Part shown: positions 1 through 10,100 of the stretch, in pieces
Position numbering within the stretch: the stretch's first letter is position 1
Layout: every line of letters starts with the position of its first letter
Assembly (NCBI GenBank): GCA_021292105.1
Contig: CM037869.1
Coordinates: 37,580,655-37,644,654 of the forward strand
Reading direction: 5' to 3'
Length of the DNA stretch: 64,000 nt
From: Anadara kagoshimensis
Taxonomy: Eukaryota > Mollusca > Bivalvia > Arcoida > Arcidae
The notes under the pieces: model-generated
What the model saw: the letters and a program-made list of their open reading frames with translations, nothing else
Database searches by the model: none
What the model was told of the DNA's origin: nothing
Translations under genes and position numbers: made by a program

Positions 1-100
1 TTCATTATGATAATATCCCTCAATAGTTTTGATATTTCTCTAATAGTTTGTATTAGTATATAATTTTTACACATATGCAGTCTGAAATTAAAATTAACAT

Positions 101-283
101 ACAGTTAAACCTGCCTTAAAGTCAACCTCTATATAAGAGCCACCTGCTTTTAAAGGCAAGTGAAATTTTATCCCAACTGCTCTTTATCCATGTTATTTGA
201 AACTCTGTATAAGGTCCACCTGTACATTAAGGCCACTTTTACTGGTTCTCTTTGGATGCCCCTAATAGAAAGGTTTGACTGTA
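101..283. repeat. Dispersed MITE-like repeat, family F1 (ACAGTCAAACCTG)
   Basis: About 180 bp, starting ACAGTTAAACCTGCC and ending in the inverted form AGGTTTGACTGTAA. The body has short motifs (GGCCACCTG, ACTTTTACTGGTTC) that are partly self-complementary. The same unit recurs, whole or truncated, near 11.1, 18.6, 23.7, 33.7, 38.4, 39.6, 60.6 and 62.7 kb. The inverted ends and lack of coding capacity suggest a non-autonomous DNA element; its superfamily is not recognised. Confidence 0.7.
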
Positions 284-429
284 ATAAAACATTATTCTGA
301 TGTACCTCTATAACTTTGACATCTCACTTATCTCCAAAGTATTTTGAACTTCCAGTATCTATTTCTTATGTGTGTTTGTAAGTCACCATCAAATTATCAT
401 AAAAACCCCCTTATATTGTCACAAACTGA

Positions 430-710
430 ATAAACAAGCAAATTCAGCGAATTAGGATTCCCCCCCCCCCCCCCTCCCCCCCCCCCCCCCCGCAAGTTTC
501 AGTCAAAGGGCCATAACTCTCAGGAAAATGAGCAAACCAACTCGGAATAATAATATGTGCATCTTTTACCAATTTGGATGCTTTGCTCCAAGTTTGGTGA
601 AATATTGATTCATAGTTCTGAAGAATTATCACAAACAAGAATTTTGGACAGATGGACAGAAGGAAAGGCTGACAGAAACTTGAATTTAATACCCACCACT
701 TTCTTTTAAA
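430..710 (-). repeat. Dispersed repeat fragment with poly-C tract
   Basis: A C15-T-C16 tract (460-491) is followed by sequence (AGGGCCATAACTCT, GGACAGATGGACAGA) that is the reverse-strand relative of the elements at 15607-15892 and 37400-37620. The homopolymer length is unreliable. There is no credible coding content. Confidence 0.55.
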
Positions 711-1445
711 GGTGGGAGTGAAATTGGTGTCAATGCAAGATGGGAATATCTTTCGTTGCTCTTTATATATTCTGGGGTGCAAGAATGATATATATCTAAC
801 AAAAGATACAAGTTAGTAAAATAAACACTATAAATCAACAAAAGTATTCAAAAGTGCTGACAATGACATATCTAATAAAGAGCCTAAAAATTCAAAAGAT
901 ACAAACCTACTTAAATATATAACAAAAATTTGTAAAAATTGTAACTGTAGGTAAAGCTGGTGACATCTCGAAATAAATAAAATATTTAAAACTTTAAATA
1001 AATTGAAATATCTAAAAAAATTCAGTAAATAAACAAATACAAACCTGTATATTGTAAATATGAGTAAATATATATAAACATATACAAAATCTACCAAATA
1101 CCTATATAAATATATATATGAGTGTGTATTAAAAAATCCCAGTAAATAAAAAAATACTAACCTATATATTGTAAATAAGAGTTAATATATATAAACATTT
1201 ACCAAATCTACCAAATACATATATATATACCGGTACCTATACACCTATATATATATATATGAGTGTGGATTTACTACAATACTAGTACAAGTACACACAA
1301 ATCTTACCAATTAGATCATAAAATGTAATAAACAGACTAACCAGGTATTGAAATGGTCAAAGTCTACTTTATTGATCAAGGTGTGCAATTTAAATTGTTG
1401 TGTTGATCCATACAGGATTGTTGAGGGGTATAGTGTGTCAAGTTT
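711..1445. repeat. AT-rich intergenic DNA with an imperfect ~120-bp duplication
   Basis: This stretch is AT-rich and dominated by AAATAAAC, TATATA and TACCAAATC motifs. Between about 1023 and 1265 a segment ending in TATATATGAGTGTG occurs twice in tandem with small differences. No gene is visible. Confidence 0.5.
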
Positions 1446-1655
1446 GACCTGTCCGCTTGACCTTTAATTTAAATATTTATCACAGACGAGTGCATTTAGG
1501 TCTGGGGATCAAGCCTGCTTATTTCGTATACCTAATCCCAAGACTAATCACATACCTTGTATATGTTAAGATTAATTGCCAATCTTAACATCACCCATGT
1601 ATTGGGTTGATTCTCCTATATGAATATTCATAATAAAAGGTCAAGTGGACAGGTC
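1446..1655. repeat. MITE-like element with GACCTGTCCGCTTGACC ends
   Basis: The left end (GACCTGTCCGCTTGACCTTT, 1446-1465) is inverted at the right end (AAAGGTCAAGTGGACAGGTC, 1636-1655). Inside is a short perfect stem-loop (TGTTAAGATT/AATCTTAACA, 1564-1590). Relatives of one or the other end are seen at 42484-42525, 52280-52325 and 54583-54625. Confidence 0.65.
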
Positions 1656-2086
1656 AATGTTGTTTGCCTATACCCATTAACTAGGTTCATTTAAGGCTAT
1701 TTTATGGACTTATGGTCTGGGGGGTATTGACTTGATCACTATGAGAGATAACAAGTGGCTATTTTGACCTAGCTTTTAAGTCACTTTTTTCTTTTTAATT
1801 TCAAAATAAAATAAATCTAATTCAATTCTTTTGTTTTACATATTTTATGATTCAGATAAGAATTTAGGCGCTTTTGTTTCTAATCCTACTAATAACAATC
1901 ATGTGTATAATATATATGTATTGTAGAAACAATTACACCTGTCTACCATGACCATCAGAGACTATAAAATTTCTGAGTTATTATGCCTTGTTCATGTTGA
2001 TATATTAATATAATTGAAAAAATATTGAATACATTTGTATTTAAATTCCATCATGCCACTCCATTCCATTATATCATGTAACTCCT

Positions 2087-2470
2087 TGGTGGCCAAGTGG
2101 TAGAGTGTCCACCTCAACAGCGGGAGGTGGATTCAATCCCCAGCCGGGTCATACGTAAGACTTTAAAATTTGAGATACTGCTTCCTCCCTTGGTGCTCGG
2201 TATTAAGAGGACAGAGTATTGACTTGTTCACCTGGTGTCAAAAAAAATATGACTGGGGGAGTGGAATGCTTGTCTGCTGCATACTGACTCTGTCATCTAG
2301 CACTTTAAAGCTATCTTTAGTGTGTGCTATTACAAGGCAGACCAAAAAATACACATTTGCACACATTTCATCCATACATGAACTTGTTCTAGCATTAATC
2401 CTTGGAGATTAATAAACATGGTCTTGTCAGGAATAGCTGAAAAATTGCTGATGGGGCGTTAAATAACATT
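2087..2470 (+). mobile_element. tRNA-derived SINE, family S1, copy 1
   Basis: The 5' part carries a type-2 pol III promoter: A box TGGCCAAGTGG at about 2091 and B box GGATTCAATCCC about 40 bp downstream. A 300-bp body follows with no reading frame. A second, diverged copy in the same orientation lies at 20183-20515, and the two share the body up to the GATCTC/GGTCTTGTC tail. The tRNA-like head does not fold as a complete tRNA, so this is a retroposon rather than a tRNA gene. Confidence 0.75.
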
Positions 2471-2908
2471 ATATCCAACAAACCTTCATGTCAATTTAAA
2501 TAAAATATCAAGACGTTTCAAATTTTTATTTATATTCTTAATGTATGCTGAACTTGAAACATTAGATTTTTGTTTACAGAATATCTTATCTTGATGTTTT
2601 GATATGAGACATTAAAACATTTAAATATTCTTAAATTCTGCTGAATTTTAAATTTCAGAGTTTGACTTTCAGAATTTCTAATCTTCATTTTACACATTAC
2701 ATCATATAAATTATTATACTCTTAAATTCTGGTGAATTTTAATTTCCAAAAAATATGAAAATTAAAAAGAAGGAATATTATGTTCTTGTAAAAACCTTTT
2801 AAATTCAAATGATTCATAATTGAAAAAAAAAACATAGCACTGTCGTGCTGCTGTACAGCGTAGTTGGGAAAATTGTGTTGTGGCAAGACAGAATATAACC
2901 GAAAATTC

Positions 2909-2933
2909 GGGGGGGGGGGGGGGGGGGGGGGGG
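2909..2933. repeat. Poly-G tract (25 G)
   Basis: An uninterrupted run of 25 G that could form a G-quadruplex on this strand. Similar C or G runs lie at 460-491, 12499-12527, 26949-26960 and 63079-63088. The exact length is likely affected by sequencing. Confidence 0.9.
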
Positions 2934-3201
2934 TGTCGTTGATCTATGCATATAGTCCGACGGATGGTTTTTTTTTGAAAAAAGAAACAAATTTTTATGT
3001 ACCAAACCATGTATTGCTGAATTAAATGGTAGAAAAAATTAATTTCATAAATATATGAAAAAGACAATCGGTAATTAAAATTAAAAAAGTTGTACCCGAT
3101 CGTTTTGTCATTTCGGATAGAGAGAAAGTAGAGTTTTGCAGATCCTACCGTCGCTATGAGGGGGTACATTCTAGCGGTTGTATGCATAACTGGATCATTT
3201 A

Positions 3202-3548
3202 GTTGTTTTACCAGTTCCGAATTTTTACTACCGAATAATCTAAAATTTCAATCCCGTTCAATTAAAGGAATCGCAAAATAACTTTCTCAATTTGCTGTTT
3301 CTTCAACCGCTTCCTAAATGTACGACAGATTGTTGGTGACCTAGTTTAACGATGTAAACAAATCGTGATCACGGAAATGCTTTTTTCAAGAAAACATACT
3401 ACCACGTGTTTTTGAGGACAGGTGTCGATATTTTGGAATCAGTAAACATTTGTATTATTACACCACATAAATTTTATCTCCCCTGCTTGTGGATGACGTC
3501 TGCAGCAGCGCTTATATGAAACCCTGTTCGGAACTGGTAAAACGACTG
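3202..3548. repeat. Inverted-repeat element of ~345 bp
   Basis: GTTTTACCAGTTCCGAA near 3205-3221 is matched in inverted orientation by TTCGGAACTGGTAAAAC near 3528-3545. The enclosed sequence has no reading frame. A short non-autonomous DNA transposon is the simplest explanation, but no target duplication was confirmed. Confidence 0.45.
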
Positions 3549-4631
3549 TATTTAAAATTTGCATACAACACTGTACGAATTATCTCCCTTTCACGAAAGT
3601 AAAATCTAATCGATAAACATTTTAAAATATGACACAATTGCCTCAACATTAAAATACGTTATCATAACCTTCAAAATAAATTTAAATTTCCGTAGATTTC
3701 ACGAAGAATTAATTAAACAACCTGCCGTTGCTGTTCATTTCTTAAAAAGTTATGATTTTACATCGTAGGACGCAAACTTCTCGAACTACTTTTTATTGTA
3801 AAACATGAGATCAGTTCGCCAAATTGCAGAAATTATTAGATGCATCCCGTCGCAATATTTTACTAGATTCTGAAATGTATTCCGAAAATTTATTCCAAAT
3901 GTGCATATGTAACCAAATGCATTACCCGTCTCAGAATACATATCTCACGATAAAACAGATATACTTCTTTCACGCTCATTTATCAGGCGCACTATTTCCA
4001 GGTGTACTCATATCTGATAATTTCATAGCAAAGAAGCTCGATATCTTGGAAGAAAGCGATGACAAAGTACAGGTTCACTTTGTTCACGCTGTACAAAAAA
4101 CCACCCACACTTCAGTGAGAAAATGAAATAAGCTAGGGTTTACCTTGTATATGTTATTACATAAAAATTACAAAAATATCTAATAAGTTCTATTTTTAGC
4201 TCCTACTCATTTTTTTCTTATGATATATCTAGAACACAAACTTAACTTAAAACTTGAAATAAAACGTCTAAACTTAGGTGGAAAATGAAATAAGGGAAAA
4301 TTGGAAATTATTTTCAAAAAACACAATAACACAAAATTTTCTCACAAATATCTATTTACTTAAATAAAAAAACCTTGAAATTTTATCCGAATGAATAAAA
4401 AAGATTCTACAATATTAATCATTTGTTTACAAACATTTTCAGCAAAAATAAACGTTAAACAAAATGTTCCTATTAACAGACATATTCCCATCTGTGTGCT
4501 TATCACACTGACATGTTATATATATACTTTGCTGTAACATGCACAGATGGAAAACACATCCTGTTTTTATAGGATACATAAAAAATACCCAACTTCTACA
4601 ATTGTGAAAAATAAGGCAATGTATATTGCTT
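3549..4631. other. Gene-free stretch, no confident feature
   Basis: AT-rich unique-looking DNA. An open frame of 100 codons on + at 3824-4126 has no recognisable domain, no supporting splice context and ordinary length for random sequence; I do not call it a gene. Confidence 0.5.
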
Positions 4632-5580
4632 CACATTTGAACCACAAAGGACCTCTATTCAAAGATTACCTGTCCATTAAGACCAACATTATACAGTCCT
4701 TTTGGTCCGTATTTCAACCACAAAGGACTCTATACAAAGATTACATGTCCATAAAGACCAATATTTTACAGTCTTTTTGGTCTGTATTTCAACCACAAAG
4801 GACTCTATACAAAGATTACATGTCCATAAAGACCAATATTTTACAGTCTTTTTGGTCTGTATTTCAACCACAAAGGACTCTATACAAAGATTACATGTCC
4901 ATAAAGACCAATATTTTACAGTCTTTTTGGTCTGTATTTCAACCACAAAGGACTCTATACAAAGATTACATGTCCATAAAGACCAACATTATACAGTCCT
5001 TTTGGTCCGTATTTCAACCACAAAGGACTCTATACAAAGATTACTTTCCATTAAGACCAACAATTTACAGTCTTTGAGTCTGTATTTCAACCACAAAGGA
5101 CCTTTATACAAAAATTACCTGTCCATTAAGACCAATATCTTATGGTCCTTTTGGTCAGTATTTCAACCACAAAGGACCTTTATACAAAAATTACCTGTCC
5201 ATTAAGACCAACATTTTAGTCCTTTTGGTCAGTATTTCAACCACAAAGGACCTTTATACAAAAATTACCTGTCCATTAAGACCAATATCTTACGGTCCTT
5301 TTTTTGGTCAGTATTTCAACCACAAAGGACCTTTATACAAAAATTACCTGTCCATTTAGACCAACATTTTACAGTCTTTTTGGTCCATATTCCAACCACA
5401 AAGGACCTCTATATAAAGATAACTTGTCCATTAAGACCAACATCTTACAGTCTTTTTGGTCCGTATTTCAACCACAAAGGACCTCTATACAAAGATTACC
5501 TGTCCATTAAGACCAACATTTTACAGTCTTTTTGGTCCGTTTTTCAACCACAGAGGACCTCTATATAAAGATTACCTTCT
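4632..5580. repeat. 75-bp minisatellite, ~12-13 copies
   Basis: Tandem units of 75 bp with core AACCACAAAGGACTCTATAC, then TGTCCATAAAGACC and CAGTCTTTTTGGTC. Four central units (about 4710-5000) are almost identical, and units toward the 3' end diverge. Because 75 is divisible by three, both strands show long repetitive open frames with a 25-residue period; these are by-products of the period, not evidence of a gene. The motif vocabulary resembles the F1 MITE family, so the array may have grown from such an element (inference). Confidence 0.9.
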
Positions 5581-6499
5581 ATAAAGTCCATATATCTTTA
5601 GTTTCATCGGCCTGTATACAGATTCAATTTTAAAGACCACACAAGGCAATACAGTTACCAGTTGTTATTGGCGACACACTTTTTGTGTCATATGTATCAA
5701 TGATATTAATATTAATTTGGTATTAATGTATCGGTACTATGTTATGCACGAATGACAACTGGAATGAATGGAAACTGTAGAAATCAATTACTCTAAAATT
5801 ATAACTCTTTATTGAAGAATATTGAAAAAATTCAAAAAATAACTTTGGTTTTTTTTTTGTTTTTTTTTTTAAATTTTATCATGGATAACCCTCCAAAACG
5901 GCCAAGCAAACTTATGTTTAACCTGCATAAAGTAACACTGCTATGATCTGTGTGTGTGCTTAGACCATTTGGTCACCAATGCACCTGTTATTAAGAATGG
6001 ACATCTCATACAACCGTTTATACAGACTCCTAAAATATCAATGCCCCCAATACCAGCTATAAATATGCAGTCTGTTTCTAGATGAACAGTGAACAGGTTT
6101 GGCTAGACAGAGTTATAGATCCAAACAGAAAGTATTGAATCTTCAAGCAATTTACTGTAATAAACATACTATCCAATTTTACAACAGAAGTCAATATAAT
6201 TAATCACAGACAAACAGCCATGCTAACGCTTACCGGTACTGTAGATGCAACCAATTTTTATAATTACAAATGTATCAATACAGCTATGGTCATATTAACT
6301 GACGGTACTGCTTAATGGAATTTTTATACGATATAAAAAATGCAAATCTTATTGGTGATATTGCACGTTTTACCTTCTAAAATGTTTGATTTCTATGTGA
6401 CCTGTCTAAAAAACACCTGTATTAAAGTACTCGACAATTGCTGATGTCATCAGCTCTTATTATGAATGGTCTGCTGGATCATTTGTTGTGTAGTTTCAT
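5581..6499. other. Intergenic, no confident gene
   Basis: Mostly AT-rich sequence with T and A tracts (5850-5870). I see no splice-bounded coding segment, RNA gene or clear repeat apart from short matches to other intergenic stretches of this window. Confidence 0.4.
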
Positions 6500-6749
6500 C
6501 ATGGGTCGAATTATCTGCCGTCAACTTCAATGATGATACTCATTAAAATCCAATATATTCTAGACATATCTGATGAGGAAACTGTACATGCTGTGCAATG
6601 GTTCAAAATAGATCGCTGTTCCAAAAAGTTGTGATAAAAAATAAAAAATGGTATATTCGGTACGAATTCACTTTGGTAATACCGTCAATGCAACATTCGT
6701 ACAGTAGCAATATCAGAATAAGTCGTTAAGGCAGATAGTTCGGCCCATG
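6500..6749. repeat. MITE-like element with CATGGGTCGAATTATCTGCC ends
   Basis: The left end (6500-6525) and right end (6725-6749) are imperfect inverted copies of about 25 bp. The same end motif (GACCGAATTATCTGCC-type) bounds 25725-26059 in MCT-A's upstream intron. There is no coding capacity. Confidence 0.5.
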
Positions 6750-6871
6750 TTGCCAACTGAACACCAATCTGTTGATTTTGCACAAACACAGCAATCTATT
6801 TCGAAAGTGTCATTTAGTTCAACTACGTCTAATGCAAACGAGTTACAGAATTTGAAATAATGGATACTTAC

Positions 6872-6925
6872 AAAATCTTCTGTCTTTGTGAATTTTATGA
6901 ATATTTTCATGGAATACACAACCAA
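6872..6925 (-). CDS. Possible first coding exon of a divergent gene (partial, unproven)
   Basis: On the minus strand an ATG at 6910 (or an in-frame one at 6925) opens a short frame, MKIFIKFTKTEDF, that ends exactly at a consensus donor GTAAGT (intron from 6871 downward). It sits head to head with WDR73, with about 230 bp between the two ATGs, as in many shared housekeeping promoters. The alternation of F/I with K resembles the first strand of ubiquitin-like folds (for example the start of parkin), but 13 residues are too few to name a family. I found no second exon between here and position 1, so it may be chance. Confidence 0.25.
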
Positions 6926-7155
6926 GTGATCTCAGATACAACCTCTCGTCATAACCCGGAAGTGTTCTCTGTTTTTATGTAGGCGCTTGCATCTCATTAT
7001 ATGTGACACTAAGTTTACAAACATTCGAGCGATATGGATCGATGTTTTTGCTGCTAGCAGACGAACACGGTGTTCCGCGGGCAAGCATGGGGGATGAACT
7101 AGAGTCTTGACTATTTCCCCGATTCTGAAGACTAGAAGATATTTTCAGTTACAAT
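6926..7155. promoter_or_regulatory. Putative TATA-less promoter of WDR73, possibly bidirectional
   Basis: This is the interval between the WDR73 start codon and the divergent candidate exon. It contains a consensus ETS/GABP motif, CCCGGAAGTG, at 6955-6964, a hallmark of housekeeping and bidirectional promoters, and is more GC/CpG-rich around 7020-7090 (TTCGAGCGATATGG, CACGGTGTTCCGCGGGC) than its surroundings. No TATA box is seen. Transcription start sites cannot be fixed from sequence alone. Confidence 0.45.
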
Positions 7156-10100
7156 GGCAGAATATGACGACTGGTTCTTTGATTCCATAAAAATGTTTGT
7201 AGATTTTTCCTTTGTTTTTTTTGTGTGTTTTTGGTAAGAAGTAAGAAGTCATGAACCCAAAACCCATTTGGAGGCAGAAAAGCCTTTACTTGTCTATTTT
7301 CTGATAGATTCTAGCTCACTACCCGAATCACGATATTGGTTTTTCACCTGCTCCCGTCACAAAATCAATCCACTACACCCTTAGTCCACCCATGTACAAA
7401 TAACTCGAATATTCACCACAATTGGGCCTATCATGATTTAGACCTGAAATTCAAGGCTCTTGTAACGGCTTTTATATTCGGACAGTTGCCGTTACATAAC
7501 ATGGCGTCATGGCTCTATAACAGCAACTGTCCGAATATAAAAGCCGTTACAAGAGCCTTGAATTTCAGGTCTAATCATGATTAGGCCTATATTGTATCAC
7601 TACTGATACATGATGGATTTGATCGAGTGATAATGAACAGATGAATGAACACTGCAAATCCTCAAAATCTATGGTCATTTGATATGAGGCGCCGTTTCTA
7701 TATTTATTCACTATTTTCAGATATCCATAAATCGAATTTTGCATATGCATAAATCAATTTATGGATATCCATAAATCGATTTATTGATATCCAAAAATAG
7801 CCAGTATTTTTACATATCCAAAAATCGATTTATGGATATCCAAAAATTGATTTATGGATATCAATAAATCGATTTATGGATATCCAAAAATACTAGCTAT
7901 TTTTGGATATCCATAAATCGATTTATGGATATCCAAAATTAAATTTTGGAAATTCCAAAATACTGAGTTCTCCCCATATATCAATCCCGAAGTGAATATT
8001 GTTGGTACATTGAATTAATAAAAAAATATTTATCCTCGCAAATAAAAATCATATTTTTACAATATGGATTATAAATGCGTTTTTCATCGACTTTTGTTAA
8101 ACATGCAAACTTGTGTATATTTTATGATTTTTTTTTGTTTCCTGCAGTGCCCACGCGGTACGCGCGTCGCGTCTTAAAATCCATCATGGCTGCTACAGAA
8201 AGTAATGGAAAGGACGAACACTTGGCTACAGCGGAGTAATATTAAACGCAATGAGATGTTTTGAAAGTGTAACCGTATTTTGATAGAGTTAAGACAATCA
8301 CAACGATGTCTGCCTTTAATGCAACTGTTGACTTAGCTTTTCTGTGTATTTGACAATTTCCCGCGTAAATAGTAAAACAGTCCCGCACTGTATATTTAGG
8401 GAGAAATCATTTCGTACTCTCGATTTATGGATATCCATAAATCGAATTTTGCATATGTAAAAATACTGACTATTTTTGCATATGCAAAAATCGAATTATG
8501 GATATCCAAAATTCGATTTATGGATATCCATAAATCGATTTTTAGATATCCAAAAATAGTCAGCATTTTTACATATGCAAAATTCGATTTATGGATATCC
8601 ATAAATCGATTTATGGATATCCAAAAATCGAATTTTGGATATCCATAAATCGATTTTTGCATATGCAAAATTATTTTTGGATATCTAAAAATATTTTTAC
8701 ATATGTTAAATTCGATTTATGGATATCCATAAATGAATTATGGATATCCATAAATGAATTATGCATATGTAAAAATAGTGAATAAATATAGAAACGGCGC
8801 CTCATAATTTGAGGGTCAGTTCCCTTCTAGGAATTTGTGTCCAAATGAGGGTCGGACCTGCGGTTTGCAGTTCAGTTGGCATCTCTGTAATGTCTAGAAG
8901 TGATAATGGTATTAGCAAGTCAGTGCCTCATTGAAGATTCTTGAATGACTTGTTTTTGAGTTTTCCCCCACTGCATGGAGCACTACCTGTAAGTTTTTGT
9001 CGGTATACAATATACCTCCAATATTGGAGCACCATTTCTGAGTGAAAATGATTTCACCACCATCATGAATATTTACAACTTTCATCACATCGCATACATG
9101 TCATTTATTTACACTAAATAAATTAATTATAACATGTACAAATTTCAGTGCAAGTTATAATTTGGGTAAATTCACATGAACATGAAAAGCATTAATCTCG
9201 CATGGACTTTAATTGTGTAAATCTCATGAATGACCATCTGTTTAATTTTGGGATGGGTTTATATTATATAAATAAGTGCTACTGTTTAACCCTCTTGCTG
9301 CCAAACAGGCATATGTGTACTCTACTGACAGCCTGCCATACAGGACATATATGTCCTTTCAATAAAAATGACAACTCTTAGTTAAATGAAATAAGAGAAA
9401 CACAAAATCTTTTGTAAGGTAAACAAAAATACACAATGTTGACTATTGAGATTATAATCCACAATTAACTAATGTCATATGACTACAAACGTATCTTTAT
9501 GTCATAACCTATTGTTGAAGTCATATCATTTCGCATTGTGAATTTCAATTTGGCATTGCCAACGTTGGGTTGAAAATTAATTTGGCAACAAGAGGGTTAA
9601 TCGTGAAAATGGCTTGAGATTAATTCATTTACAGTATCAGTCTTTCGTTTATTTTTCCAGGTATAGTAACCTGTACATGTATGATCTGCAACAACCTGTC
9701 ACAGCCATGGACTGGATTGATGATGGAACTAGTTAGTATCTTAAGTCTTAGACATCCAGGGTTGTCTCTAAGCCTTTTGTGAATGGGTCCAGGACCCTAG
9801 GCCTTGTAATTGTAATTGTGAAAAATAGTGTTCTATAAAGTGATTCAACCTAAAATGTGTGACTTTTCACTCTATTATTGTTTTGTCTCTGCCGTTCACT
9901 CCTTAATGATTAGCTACCAGCCAGTTCCAAAGTATGAGGCTGGTAACTTTTGTGAGGGATTGGTTACTTTTTCAATAGTTGCTTATATACCACAATATAT
10001 AAAATGTTGAAATTATCAAGACAAAAAACCGGTTTTAAAATTTTAGACGTATTTTGAACACTGCACATATACAGAGAATGTTTGACAACTCACACCATCA

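Noticed and set aside
3824..4126. 100-codon open frame on +
   Set aside because: No recognisable family, no neighbouring exon with matching phase, and length compatible with chance.
4547..5205. Long repetitive open frames (25-residue period) across the 75-bp array
   Set aside because: They follow from a period divisible by three; frames exist on several strands and phases, there is no domain, signal or splice context, and outer units break the frame.
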